64,000 bases of DNA. It comes from Buttiauxella ferragutiae. GTDB lineage: Bacteria; Pseudomonadota; Gammaproteobacteria; Enterobacterales; Enterobacteriaceae. Each line of letters starts with the position of its first letter. Positions within the stretch are counted from its first letter, which is position 1. The notes beneath the pieces are model-generated. The model was not told where the DNA came from and made no database searches. It worked only from the letters and a program-made list of their open reading frames with translations. The stretch lies in NCBI RefSeq assembly GCF_001654915.1, contig NZ_LXEQ01000034.1; one strand, given 5' to 3'. A program made the translations under genes and the position numbers. Positions 42,126 through 51,781 of this stretch are shown piece after piece.

Positions 42126-45055
42126 CACTTCACTCCTGATTTGAAAGGCGCGCGGCTATAAAGGGCAAATAACAAATCCTGGTTGGTAGCAGTCTGCCAG
42201 GTTTTTCCGTTGTCCACAGAATGGCGAAGTTCTCCGTTGGCGTAGGGATTATTTGTGCTTACCCAGAGGCTGTAACTGTTTTTTCCCGTAGGTTGAGAGG
42301 TTGATCCCTGTGAGCAGAAAATCAGCGCATAGCGTTTATGGATATCCAACCCCGTCAGACGCGGCCAGAGGGAGTAAACCGCCGGGCTGGACGGCAGATT
42401 AAACGGTGGCAGGGCTGCCGAAAACAGCGTTTGTGCCGGGTTATCTTTGCTATCGAGCAAGACAATCTGAATCCGGAAGTTATCTCCTGGCACCGCATCC
42501 ACGTAGCGTTCAAACAACCAAAAATCGAGCTTTGGCAGATCGGGCTGTTGCAGGGTGAAGGTCTGCATCAATTGCTGCTCGCCCTGCATGTCTGTCCGTT
42601 CGCTGCCCGGCGCAATACTTTCCTGCACGATGTGCATGGCGGGGACTGCCGTGGTGTGCTGATAAACCTCAATTTCAGGCGCGTTAAGGTTCCCTTCGTG
42701 GTTTTCAAACTGAACTCGCAGACGACGAGCGCTCATCTCCGGGAACGAAAAGGTACGCTTATCACCGAGGATAAAGCCACGCGTTAACGTGTGCCATGCG
42801 CCGCCTTCCTGATAAGCCAGCGCATAATTGCGTATCGCAAACGGTGCAGGCTCTTTAACCACTATCTGGTTAAATTGCGTCAGCTTGCCCAAATCCAGTT
42901 CATAGCTGTTTATTCCTGCGGTAATCGTTTTGCCCTGCGCGAGGTTATCAGGCACCGGAATCGTCACGCCAGATTGTTTACTGAAGTGGAGCAGCGCGGT
43001 AGCCCCTCCCGCCAGCGGGTAGCTCACAACGCCGAGTTTTTGCTGCCAGCTTTGCCCGCTATAAAGTTCGGTTATCTGCCACTTGCTGCCTGCTTTAAGC
43101 CCCAGTGATGCAGGCGTGAGTTGCAAGGTTTGCGGTTTGCTCTGCCAGTTGGTTAGCCCAACATACACGCCGCCTTTATCGTCTTTTCGCACCAGCATCG
43201 CTGGGCTATGTTCGCCCGCGTGGTAGAAATTATTCATGGAAACTGGCCGTGCGGCACTGCCATCGGCGGCAACCTTCAGTAAGGCTTTATTTTCCAGCCA
43301 TGCACTGCGGTCTTCATCGACAAACGGCAGATTATCGCCAACCAGCCAGTGGCCGCCGCCGAGGGCTACCGTGGTGGCAAGGCGCTTTGCGGCTAACTGG
43401 CCGTAGCGGTTATTACCCTGAATGATGTACTCCGGCAGGAACATATCGGCATCGTTATAATCGTATAGCGTGCCGTTGCTCCACCAGGAGGCTGCGCTGT
43501 TAAAGGCCTGGCGTTCGATACCACTGTAGTTTGCAACGCCCAGCGAAGTATCGCAGGCAGCGCGGCGGCCGTGAGTAAACGCGGCGGGCAGCAGTGGCGC
43601 AATGGATGCATTCAGGAATACCGGGCGGCCACTTGCCAGTACTTCGTCACGCATAATCTTCATGCCGATGCGGTAGTTCTGAATGCCGTTTACCGCCGGG
43701 TTGTGGTGTTTCCCTTCATACAAACCCATATCCAGGAAATCGAGCTTGATGTAGTCATACCCCCATGCGAGATAATTTTTGATATTACGCCGCACAATGT
43801 ACTGCGCCGCCGGGTGTGACATATCCAGCGCGTAACTGCCCAGATAGGTTTTCACCAGTTGCCCTTTTTCATCATGCAGGCAGGTGTCGCGATGGCTATA
43901 ACCCGTGTCGTCTACCGGCAGATCCAGCCAGTTTTCATAGATGGCAAAGGGCGTCAAATAGCCGCCCGCTTTCAGCCCCTTCTTATGCACATAGTCGGTG
44001 AAGGTTTTCATTCCCTCGGGATAGCCATCAGGCTGAAAACCACCGTCCATATTGATGTACTCGTACCCCAACGGTTTGAGATTTTTAGCAACATAATCGG
44101 TGATGTCATACATATCCCGCGCTTTACCGTAGCTATCGTGCGAGTAAAACGCGTTAAATCCAACGGGCACCGCACCCTGCCAGTTGAGGCGAGGTTCACC
44201 CTGGTTGTAAGCTTTGCCGTAGCTTTCCAGCCCGTCGCGGTAGTCGTTGAAGTAGCCGATAAAAAACAGATCGGAGCTAACCTGTTTGCCACTTTGGGTT
44301 CCGCCCCAGTTATAAAGTGCGAATTCGCTGAGCGCGCCATTCGCCTGCTGTGCTTCCCCCAAAAGCTGGCTACTTTTCCATTTCTGCACGCTTGCAGCCC
44401 CGGCGACTAAACCGTGGTGGTTGGTATTGTCGAATAGCGCGGTGACCCAATGGCTGACACCGTTGAACTTCACCATCGGTTCATCAGGGTTGGCAAAGCG
44501 ATCCGTTCCGTTCTGGCTCAGGCCAAAATGATTTACCGCCGCTACGCCAAAGTCGAAATTATTGGAGTAGGGCGTGGTGTAAATTCGTTTATCGCCGCCT
44601 TCTCCAATATCGGCAAACGAGGCGCTGATGGGCGTAAGTTTTGTCACGTGCAGATTTTTTTGTGCCGATACCTGCATGTCGCTGAGCAGCCAGCTTTTAT
44701 CGTTAAAAAACCAAAAACGCACCGTCAGGGTGGAGCCGTCGGCAAAGCGGTTGTTCAAGGTAAGCGTTTCACCTTCACCGCGGGCCGGGTCTTTTACTTT
44801 CTGCCAAAGCGCGGTGCGTCCTACCGCTTTGGCACTGTCCAGACTTGCCTGGCTTAATTGTGCCGTACTACGAAAGGTTTTGATCACAGGGACATTGCCC
44901 CACAGCAAATCCCCCGTTCCCCGGCTGAGATCGTAATGCAATTTATACTCGCCGTGGCGCACCGTAACCTGCTGCCCCTGCTGAGAAAACTCGGCGGCGT
45001 GGGCGGCGTTGAATGTGATCAGGCATGCCAGAGTAAAGCCTATTTTGTTGATCAT
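42125..45055 (-). CDS. Exported GH-D clan alpha-galactosidase-like protein
   Basis: A 976-residue glycosidase. The signal peptide MINKIGFTLACLITFNAAHA predicts release into the periplasm. A beta-rich N-terminal domain (about 22-290) precedes a TIM barrel (about 295-590) with family 27/36 features: YINMDGGFQPDG near 333, the probable nucleophile Asp439 in YIKLDFLDMG, and the probable acid/base Asp502 in AACDTSLG. A beta-domain follows, then a discoidin (F5/8 type C, CBM32-like) module near 685-790 (NLAQGKTITAGINSYELDLG) and an unassigned end (about 800-976). It probably trims alpha-galactosides before uptake; exact specificity is unknown. It begins ten bases after the porin gene. Confidence 0.8.
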   Translation of the reverse strand: MINKIGFTLACLITFNAAHAAEFSQQGQQVTVRHGEYKLHYDLSRGTGDLLWGNVPVIKTFRSTAQLSQASLDSAKAVGRTALWQKVKDPARGEGETLTLNNRFADGSTLTVRFWFFNDKSWLLSDMQVSAQKNLHVTKLTPISASFADIGEGGDKRIYTTPYSNNFDFGVAAVNHFGLSQNGTDRFANPDEPMVKFNGVSHWVTALFDNTNHHGLVAGAASVQKWKSSQLLGEAQQANGALSEFALYNWGGTQSGKQVSSDLFFIGYFNDYRDGLESYGKAYNQGEPRLNWQGAVPVGFNAFYSHDSYGKARDMYDITDYVAKNLKPLGYEYINMDGGFQPDGYPEGMKTFTDYVHKKGLKAGGYLTPFAIYENWLDLPVDDTGYSHRDTCLHDEKGQLVKTYLGSYALDMSHPAAQYIVRRNIKNYLAWGYDYIKLDFLDMGLYEGKHHNPAVNGIQNYRIGMKIMRDEVLASGRPVFLNASIAPLLPAAFTHGRRAACDTSLGVANYSGIERQAFNSAASWWSNGTLYDYNDADMFLPEYIIQGNNRYGQLAAKRLATTVALGGGHWLVGDNLPFVDEDRSAWLENKALLKVAADGSAARPVSMNNFYHAGEHSPAMLVRKDDKGGVYVGLTNWQSKPQTLQLTPASLGLKAGSKWQITELYSGQSWQQKLGVVSYPLAGGATALLHFSKQSGVTIPVPDNLAQGKTITAGINSYELDLGKLTQFNQIVVKEPAPFAIRNYALAYQEGGAWHTLTRGFILGDKRTFSFPEMSARRLRVQFENHEGNLNAPEIEVYQHTTAVPAMHIVQESIAPGSERTDMQGEQQLMQTFTLQQPDLPKLDFWLFERYVDAVPGDNFRIQIVLLDSKDNPAQTLFSAALPPFNLPSSPAVYSLWPRLTGLDIHKRYALIFCSQGSTSQPTGKNSYSLWVSTNNPYANGELRHSVDNGKTWQTATNQDLLFALYSRAPFKSGVK

Positions 45056-45065
45056 TTTTCACACC

Positions 45066-46484
45066 TTAAAAGATTGAAAACGGTGCAATGACATTGAATT
45101 TGATATCAATTTCATCCTGAAACATATTGTTGTAGCCACCGCTGTAGTTTGGGTTGCTGCCGTGGTTGTCGTAATTGATGTAATGGAGATTGAACAACGT
45201 GCCTTTCAGGCGACCCGTTTGCACGACGTGGGCAATATTGAACGTCCAGGCCGATTCGTCGATGCGTTGGCTCTGGTCAGCCAGTTCGTCGTTGACGGTA
45301 CACGTCGTGCAGGGCTTGCCGCCCCAGCCGTAGACATAGCCTGCGCCAACCGCCCAGCCGGGAAGTTCGTAATTTTTCAGGTCATACGTCACGCCCGCGA
45401 AAACGGAGGTTTCACCGTTGGCGTCGAAGTCAGAAGCCGCATCCCACCAAATATCCAGCCGCCCGTTGGAGCTGGCGTAAGCCGGGGTAATACGTTGTAG
45501 GAAGAAGCCCTGATTTCCTTCGGCCTTGACGGTTTGCGCCTCCAGACGGAAATCCAGCGTGTCGAGTGTGTAGCCGAGCGTGATGCCTTGCAGCCAGGCC
45601 AGCCCTTCGTATTCGTCATTGACCGAGCCGTAGGCGGCAATGGAATTGTCACCGACCTGATCTCTGGCGCCGTAAAACTGATAACTCAGGCGCAGATCGT
45701 TGCCCGCGACAGGGAAGCTGTATGAAAGCTTGGTCATGTACTGATCCATAAAATCAGCGGCCTGCGCCCAGGAGGTTTCCAGCACCAGCTTATTTTTAAA
45801 GTCGTAGCGCATACCGAGGGCATGAACATAATCGATTTTGGTGGTGTTATCCGCGCCGCGGAATTCATACATTTCGGTGTACCACGGCGCTTTGTATTTA
45901 TCAGACCAGAAATAAGAGCTGGAAAGCGCGCCGTACTGACCGAAGTCCCAGCTACCGCCCATTTCAGCGCCCTGATACGCACCGGGAACAAATCCCCAGT
46001 GCACGGCAAGCAGCGTTTGGCCAGAGGGCTGGATGTAACCGGCTCGCATCCAGTAATCGTCATGTTTTAATTTCAGCGCGGCTTTGTAGAGATTGAAGCC
46101 GCCTTTGTCCCCGGACCAGTCTTCATCCCAACGCTGGTTTGCCGAACTTAAACTGATTTCATTGGGGTGTGCGGCATTGCCGGTGGCGAGGTTGACGGCG
46201 GCAAACCCGGCGACATCAAGGCCAATAAAACCCCCGGCATAACCTGAAACAAAATCGAGATTAGCGTTAAAGGTCGCGTGGTGAAGGTCTTCGACGTAAT
46301 GGCCGTAATCCGGGCTGCCCACGGTCATATCGCGTTTGTCACGGTAACGCTGCGAGTAATAAATGCCGCCGGTTAAATGAGAGTCGTCCACGAAACCTTC
46401 GGCCTGGACGGGGGCCGATATCATCAGGGTGGGGGTTGTTGCCAGTATTGCGGCAAACAGGGGCCGTAAGGATATGTCACGCAT
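45066..46484 (-). CDS. OprD/ChiP-type outer-membrane porin
   Basis: Substrate-selective porin of 472 residues. The signal peptide ends near ISAPVQA, and the mature protein begins EGFVDDSHLTGGIYYSQRYRD, typical of the OprD family. Alternating hydrophobic/polar strands rich in Tyr and Trp run throughout, and the last residue is Phe (APFSIF), the BAM recognition signal. The closest named relative I can suggest is chitoporin ChiP. ATG at 46484 with AAGGA is preferred to an upstream in-frame start lying within the ERIC element. Context predicts passage of a galactoside oligomer. Confidence 0.82.
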   Translation of the reverse strand: MRDISLRPLFAAILATTPTLMISAPVQAEGFVDDSHLTGGIYYSQRYRDKRDMTVGSPDYGHYVEDLHHATFNANLDFVSGYAGGFIGLDVAGFAAVNLATGNAAHPNEISLSSANQRWDEDWSGDKGGFNLYKAALKLKHDDYWMRAGYIQPSGQTLLAVHWGFVPGAYQGAEMGGSWDFGQYGALSSSYFWSDKYKAPWYTEMYEFRGADNTTKIDYVHALGMRYDFKNKLVLETSWAQAADFMDQYMTKLSYSFPVAGNDLRLSYQFYGARDQVGDNSIAAYGSVNDEYEGLAWLQGITLGYTLDTLDFRLEAQTVKAEGNQGFFLQRITPAYASSNGRLDIWWDAASDFDANGETSVFAGVTYDLKNYELPGWAVGAGYVYGWGGKPCTTCTVNDELADQSQRIDESAWTFNIAHVVQTGRLKGTLFNLHYINYDNHGSNPNYSGGYNNMFQDEIDIKFNVIAPFSIF

Positions 46485-46502
46485 AGGGAATCCTTCCATG
46501 AA

Positions 46503-46629
46503 TATACCCGTCATACTTCGAGTCGCAGGGGGGTTGGCTGCACTCACAAACCCCAGTCACTTACTCAAGTAAGCTCCTGGGGATAAGCTCCCTTGCCGCC
46601 TGCCTGCAACTCGAATTATTTAGGGTTTA
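46503..46629. repeat. ERIC element
   Basis: About 127 bp, the standard ERIC length. It starts TATACCCGTCATACTTCGAG, carries the central inverted repeat CCCCAGTCACTTACT ... AGTAAGCTCCTGGGG, and ends AACTCGAATTATTTAGGGTTT. It is located between two genes of one operon, 18 bases upstream of the porin start, and would be transcribed as a long hairpin. Confidence 0.9.
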
Positions 46630-46667
46630 GAATAAGTAAGGAATGGGGCGATAAGCCCCCTAAAAAA

Positions 46668-48866
46668 CTATTGCAGGCGCTTCAGGTGCCAGATACGGCT
46701 GGTGTAGTCGCGGCTAAGCGGTGGATCGATATAAATCCCCCGATACATCAGCTCATCCCCGCCAATAGGCTGCGGCTGGTCGTCTACCTGATAAGTAGCC
46801 TGCGCATCCAGCCCGGCAAGGCGCACTTTACGTAATGGCGCAGAAGCCTCGCTGACCAGAGAAAATGCCATCAGCAATGCCTCGCTTTTATCCGGCGAGA
46901 CAAACATCCACGCGGCAAAGTCCGGGTTCTGCCACGGGCTAACCAGCCGCCAGAAAGTGCCGAACTGCAACAGTTCGCGATGCTGCTTATAAAAAGCAAT
47001 TTGTTCGCTCACCGCTTTGTCGCGCTCGGTATCGCTGCGCATCAAATCCAGCATCAGCCCATAGTTGCCGCTCATTGCCACTGCGCCCCGCATCTCCATG
47101 CTGGTGGATCGCCCCATTTGGTGATTGGGGACTTCCGATACATGTGCGCATTGCACAATCGGCGGGTAGAGCAGGCTGGTGGAATACTGAATATGCACGC
47201 GTGAAGCGGCGTCGGTGTTATCGCTCACCCAGGCTTGCGCCATGTAATGCAACATCCCCGGGTCGAAACGCCCACCGCCGCCCGCACAGCACTCAAAAAG
47301 AATATGCGGGAAGCGCGTGGTGAGAGCCTCGAGTAGTGCGTACAGCCCAAGTATGTAGCGGTGCGCCGTTTCCTGTTGGCGCTCGGGGCTGGCCGTGTGC
47401 GACCCCACTTCGGTCATATTGCGGTTCATATCCCATTTAATGTAATCAACAGGATGCTGCTCGAGGAAGGTGCTCATTTGCTCAAGAATATTGTTGCGCA
47501 CTTCCGGGCGACCTAAATCGAGAATGTACTGGTTACGGCCCTCGGAAAGGGGCTGCTCGCCTGCGCTAAGTACCCAGTCAGGATGTAACGCAAACAGCTC
47601 ACTGCGGCGGGAAATCATTTCTGGCTCAAACCACAGGCCAAACTTCATCTCCATTGCGTGCACCTGGTCGATTAACGGGCGCAGGCCGAGAGGGAATTTT
47701 TGCTGATTGACAAACCAGTCGCCGAGCGATGAGGTATCGCCGTTTCGCTCGCCAAACCAGCCGTCGTCAAGCATGAGCAGTTCCACGCCAAGCTGTTTTG
47801 CGTTGTGGGCAAAGTGCAGCAGCTTTTCTTCATTAAAATCGAAGTAGGTGGACTCCCAGTTATTCGCCAGAATCGGGCGCGTTTGATGGCGATGCTGGCC
47901 GCGCACCAGGTTATCGCGATAAAGCCGATGCAGCGCCTGCGAAAGCCCGTTAAGGCCGCAATCGCTCCAGGCCATTACCGCTTCTGGCGTCTGGAAGCCT
48001 TCACCCGGTAGCAATTGCCAGCCGAATCCGTGCGGGTTAATACCTAACAACACGCGAGTTTGTTTAAAGGCATCGACCTCGGTGCGGGCGGTGAAATTGC
48101 CGCTATAGACGAGGTGCATTCCCCAGGCTTCACCTTGCATTTCGGTGGTTTCCGGGCGCACCAGGCCGATAAACGGTTGTTGATGCGTGCTGCTGGCTCC
48201 GCGTTTGCTGTCCAGGACGCTAATGCCTGGGTTGAGCGGCTGGCGATGCCACTGGCGCTCGCGCGCCCAGGCTCCGGGAAACTGAATCTGCTCAAATTCG
48301 CCATCCGGGAAATCAACGGCACAACTCAGAGCGCGCAGCAGGCGTAACGGCTTATCGCCTTTGTTAACCAGCCGCGCCGCGCGGGCAATAACCGGGAGGT
48401 CACGAAACACCGTATAGCTCAGCTCAACCTGCAAATGAGTCACCGGATCGGCAAGCGTGATAACCAGCGTTTCAGCTTCGTCAGGCGTTTCTACCCACGT
48501 TGCTGGCAGCCCTTCAGGGCGGGGTTTACCGGCAACTATCTGATGCGAAAGGTAGTGCAAATTGCTGACCTGGTTGCCATCCGCATAGCGCACCTCAAAT
48601 GCCGGTTCGCGATAATCCCCTGCGCCGTGGCCGGGATACTCCTGCAAAACGGTATCGAGTGAAAATGTTCTGTCCGGCCAGTTTGCTGGCGTGGGTGAAA
48701 ATGACGAACGATCAAGTTTTGGGTAATCGTGATACTGATTAAACGTGGCAATGCGTTTGCCCCAGTAGCAGTGAACCAGATAACGTTGGTGTTCAATCCC
48801 CATCACATAGCTAATTTGCTGATTGTGAAGGTGAAATGTTTGCTGTTGCGCATTCCAGGTAATCAT
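46668..48866 (-). CDS. Cytosolic alpha-galactosidase, family GH36
   Basis: RafA/AgaA-type enzyme that releases terminal alpha-1,6-galactose from melibiose or raffinose-like sugars. The 732 residues have no signal peptide. Order: N-terminal beta-supersandwich (1-330), TIM barrel (about 335-640) with LMLDDGWFGERNGD near 365, nucleophile Asp479 in YIKWDMNRN and acid/base Asp549 in WVSDNTDA, then a C-terminal beta-domain. Key residues agree in place with Geobacillus AgaA (478/548). Its start overlaps the stop of the symporter gene by four bases (ATGA), so uptake and hydrolysis are coupled. Confidence 0.93.
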   Translation of the reverse strand: MITWNAQQQTFHLHNQQISYVMGIEHQRYLVHCYWGKRIATFNQYHDYPKLDRSSFSPTPANWPDRTFSLDTVLQEYPGHGAGDYREPAFEVRYADGNQVSNLHYLSHQIVAGKPRPEGLPATWVETPDEAETLVITLADPVTHLQVELSYTVFRDLPVIARAARLVNKGDKPLRLLRALSCAVDFPDGEFEQIQFPGAWARERQWHRQPLNPGISVLDSKRGASSTHQQPFIGLVRPETTEMQGEAWGMHLVYSGNFTARTEVDAFKQTRVLLGINPHGFGWQLLPGEGFQTPEAVMAWSDCGLNGLSQALHRLYRDNLVRGQHRHQTRPILANNWESTYFDFNEEKLLHFAHNAKQLGVELLMLDDGWFGERNGDTSSLGDWFVNQQKFPLGLRPLIDQVHAMEMKFGLWFEPEMISRRSELFALHPDWVLSAGEQPLSEGRNQYILDLGRPEVRNNILEQMSTFLEQHPVDYIKWDMNRNMTEVGSHTASPERQQETAHRYILGLYALLEALTTRFPHILFECCAGGGGRFDPGMLHYMAQAWVSDNTDAASRVHIQYSTSLLYPPIVQCAHVSEVPNHQMGRSTSMEMRGAVAMSGNYGLMLDLMRSDTERDKAVSEQIAFYKQHRELLQFGTFWRLVSPWQNPDFAAWMFVSPDKSEALLMAFSLVSEASAPLRKVRLAGLDAQATYQVDDQPQPIGGDELMYRGIYIDPPLSRDYTSRIWHLKRLQ

Positions 48867-50254
48867 ACTTTCACCTCTTCAGGCTTGCTGGTATTACGCT
48901 GATGAATATCGTCGAGAATTTCATAAAAGCGTTTCTCGGTAATTTCATAACCGGCTAGTGGGATCAGGCTAATCAGCGTTAACGCACCAGGAATTAAGGT
49001 AAATAACAGGCCAATCCACATGGCTGTTTCCACCGCCTGTACCTGGTGAGGAATATAACCCGCCCACGACAGCATAAATCCGCCAATGGCACCGCCGATA
49101 GCGCCGGACAATTTGGTTTTAAAAATATTCAGTGAAAACACCATGCCTTCGGAGCGGTTGCCGCTGCGCCATTCGCCATATTCCACACAGTCTGCCACCA
49201 TGGAATAAAGCGATATTTGCCCCACGCCACCACAGAATGGTGCCAGTGCGCCAATGATGAAAATAAGGGTGATGTTGGTCTGGAAAAAGAACAGCAACAT
49301 ACAGGCGGCAGCCATAATCGCGCTGCTATATAGTGCGGTGTTCTTCTTGCCTATTTTTGCGGAAATAAACGGCGAGACGACCGCGCCAGCAACCTGAGCA
49401 ATCATTGAAACCGTGAGGAAAATACCCAGCATCATTTCGGCATTCAAATTATAAATGAAGAAATAAAGCTGGAAGGTGCCGCGAATAACACCAATCATTT
49501 CTAATAAAAACATACCGGTCAGCAGCAGACGTAACGGGCGATGTTGTTTTAATAAAGTCCAGAATCCTTTAAAACTTTGCCGTTCTTTGCGTGGTACGGA
49601 ATATTTTTCTTTGACACCAAAGAATGTAATCAACATGCAGATTAAGAAAATAGCGCTGTAAATCACCGCCACGCCTGCCCAACTACCAACAAATTTGACC
49701 AACCACAGCGTTGCGGCACTGACAGAGAGAAAGCCAAAGGTGGCAATGGTGCGCGGGATAGTGATGACTTTACTGCGCTCGGTCGGGTCCTGCGTGATGG
49801 CGGCGGATAATGACCAGTAAGGAATATCGATAATGGCGAAGCAAATACTCCACAAAATATAGGTGGAGTAGGCATACGCCAGCTTTCCTGCTTCAGATAA
49901 GTCTGGGCTTAAGAAACAGGCTACCGTCGTCAGCGATACCAGAATACTGCCAATCAGAATCCATGGTCTGAATTTCCCCATTTTGGTGTGGGTATTATCT
50001 ACCAGAATGCCAAGGGCAATATCTGTTGCACCATCAACCAGACGAGCGATTAAAAATAATAATCCGACGGCGGCGGCTTTAATGCCAAAACTATCGGTGT
50101 AATACAACATTAAGTAAATAGCGATAAACGCGTACATCACATTTGCGCCATAACTGCCAATGCCATAGGAAATGGCGGTAGTCCAGGACACTTTGTCACG
50201 CGGATATCTATCTTTTTCAGTACCAGAACCTTCACTTGAACGGGCTAATTCCAT
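48863..50254 (-). CDS. GPH-family sugar:cation symporter
   Basis: Inner-membrane transporter of the glycoside-pentoside-hexuronide:cation family (MelB, LacS and YicJ relatives). Of 463 residues, about twelve transmembrane segments can be traced; the family signature DGATDIALGILVDNTHTKMGKFRPW lies near 75-100, where acidic residues bind the coupling cation in MelB. ATG at 50254 (MELARSSEG) has AGGAG eight bases upstream; a GTG three codons earlier is too close to it. It heads the likely operon symporter, GH36, porin, exported glycosidase, lipoprotein. Confidence 0.9.
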   Translation of the reverse strand: MELARSSEGSGTEKDRYPRDKVSWTTAISYGIGSYGANVMYAFIAIYLMLYYTDSFGIKAAAVGLLFLIARLVDGATDIALGILVDNTHTKMGKFRPWILIGSILVSLTTVACFLSPDLSEAGKLAYAYSTYILWSICFAIIDIPYWSLSAAITQDPTERSKVITIPRTIATFGFLSVSAATLWLVKFVGSWAGVAVIYSAIFLICMLITFFGVKEKYSVPRKERQSFKGFWTLLKQHRPLRLLLTGMFLLEMIGVIRGTFQLYFFIYNLNAEMMLGIFLTVSMIAQVAGAVVSPFISAKIGKKNTALYSSAIMAAACMLLFFFQTNITLIFIIGALAPFCGGVGQISLYSMVADCVEYGEWRSGNRSEGMVFSLNIFKTKLSGAIGGAIGGFMLSWAGYIPHQVQAVETAMWIGLLFTLIPGALTLISLIPLAGYEITEKRFYEILDDIHQRNTSKPEEVKV

Positions 50255-50376
50255 TCGAGCCACTCCTGTGTTAATGGAACAATTAACTCGGAAAGATATT
50301 CGGTAAATTAAGCTGATATGCCGAAGGTGGCTAAGCGTAGTGGATTAAAATCGGTGGGACTTTGCGCGGGGGTTTA

Positions 50377-50385
50377 TATTTAACT
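50377..50385. promoter_or_regulatory. Candidate regulator motif before the symporter operon
   Basis: TATTTAACT within an AT-rich tract upstream of the symporter gene. The same nine bases occur at 51748-51756 before the divergent yphG, the only other promoter of the locus. It may be part of a YphH operator; this is a weak inference from two copies of a short word. Confidence 0.25.
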
Positions 50386-50429
50386 AAACAGAGATTACTA
50401 ATAATTGTAGTGAATTATTGAAATATGTC

Positions 50430-50461
50430 GGGTGGAAAAACAGGTTTAATATTTTCCACCC
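50430..50461 (-). terminator. Hairpin after yphH
   Basis: GGGTGGAAAA and TTTTCCACCC are perfect 10-bp inverted repeats with a 12-base loop, nine bases after the yphH stop on the minus strand. No T-run follows. It would separate the regulator transcript from the operon downstream. Confidence 0.5.
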
Positions 50462-50469
50462 AGGTTTTG

Positions 50470-51666
50470 CTACTCTGCTTCCAGTGCATTTTCGACATAT
50501 AAATAGCCAATTCCCATTATTTGCTGGGCACGAGTTAGCTTGCCAAAATTAATCTGCGTTGCTTTCACTTTCAGCGCATCGCCATGATCAAAGGGATTAA
50601 AGCCAATCTGCCGGTCAACGGTTGCCAGCCATTCATCACCAAACGCACAACTTCTGCCGTAAAACCAAATCTGATTGATATTCAGGATATTGAGAAAATT
50701 ATACAGACTCAGCCCAATGGCATTGGCGGCGCTCTCAACCCAGCGCCGCACCTGCTCGTTGCCATCGTGCCAGGCGGCAATTAATTGCGTTGACGTCAAT
50801 GTTTCAGGGTCAAGTTTAGGCGAGCTGGGTTGCGATTTAAGCCAGATGCGTGCCTGTTTTTTCAGCGCGCTAAGCGAGGCGACGGTTTCAAGGCAACCGT
50901 ACCTTCCGCAATCACACGCCATGCCGTCCGGGTTGACAATCGTGTGGCCAATTTGCCCGCTGCCGTACAGGCTGCCACGGTAAATCTGCCCGTTGATCAC
51001 AAACGATGAACCGATACCGTAATCCACATTGATGACACAAAAATCCTGGCGGCTTTCCGGATTCTGCCATTTCTCCGCTAGCGCCAGCATCACACAATCG
51101 TTATCCACACGTACCGTAATACCCAGTTTTTCTTCCAGCAAGTATTTGATTTCAATCGGTTCACGCCACGGTGCTTGCGGCATGGTTTGTGAAACACCTG
51201 TCACCGGATCGACTTGCCCGTGTATGCCCAACGCCAGGTTAATGGTTTTTTTCGGCCAGTTTTTATGATGGTGACGCCAGATATTCTCAATCGCTGCCAG
51301 CAAAACCTGCGGCGTGGCAGCATTGACATGAATACGTTCAAATTCGCCCAGTGGCGAAAGTTGCGCATCGCACAGTTGGCTCTCAATGCTGGTGGGTGTC
51401 ACATTCATGCAAAGAATGAAATCACCGTCGGGTGGGATTTGGTAACTGCCGCTGTTAAGGCCGCGATTACTGAGATTTTCAGTGGAGTGGTTGAGCTTTC
51501 CATCATTCACTAACTCATCAAGAATCTTACTGACCGCAGGGATCGAAAGACCGGTGTACTGGGAAAACTGCGACTTACTGAGCCGCTTATGCTGCCACAC
51601 CAGCTTCATCATGGTCTGGCGATTAACCTGCCGCACCCGCTGATTGTTCAGCCCTGAAATCTGCAT
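50470..51666 (-). CDS. yphH: ROK-family transcriptional regulator YphH
   Basis: NagC/Mlc-type repressor of 398 residues. A winged helix-turn-helix (about 15-65; SIPAVSKILDELVNDGKL) precedes a ROK sugar-kinase-like domain. Zinc motif His241 and Cys251, Cys253, Cys258 (CDCGRYGCLE) and the sugar-contact VDND at 187-190 are intact, so the protein should sense a sugar. It is strongly similar to E. coli YphH (INVDYGIGSSFVI, RGSLYGSGQIGHTI, LNILNINQIWFYGRS). Divergent to yphG and upstream of the galactoside operon, it is the likely local regulator. Confidence 0.9.
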   Translation of the reverse strand: MQISGLNNQRVRQVNRQTMMKLVWQHKRLSKSQFSQYTGLSIPAVSKILDELVNDGKLNHSTENLSNRGLNSGSYQIPPDGDFILCMNVTPTSIESQLCDAQLSPLGEFERIHVNAATPQVLLAAIENIWRHHHKNWPKKTINLALGIHGQVDPVTGVSQTMPQAPWREPIEIKYLLEEKLGITVRVDNDCVMLALAEKWQNPESRQDFCVINVDYGIGSSFVINGQIYRGSLYGSGQIGHTIVNPDGMACDCGRYGCLETVASLSALKKQARIWLKSQPSSPKLDPETLTSTQLIAAWHDGNEQVRRWVESAANAIGLSLYNFLNILNINQIWFYGRSCAFGDEWLATVDRQIGFNPFDHGDALKVKATQINFGKLTRAQQIMGIGYLYVENALEAE

Positions 51667-51747
51667 TTCACTTAACTCCGTTAACTATATTGCGTGAGCA
51701 TTAAGCGTTTTAAGCCGCGATGAGTTCCCTACACTGCAAACATATCC

Positions 51748-51756
51748 TATTTAACT
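51748..51756. promoter_or_regulatory. Candidate regulator motif before yphG
   Basis: TATTTAACT, within CTATTTAACTGTTTAATG, 26 bases before the yphG start in the 115-base yphH-yphG spacer. It matches the motif at 50377; a YphH site is possible but unproven. Confidence 0.25.
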
Positions 51757-51781
51757 GTTTAATGTTTACTGGAGATGCGAA

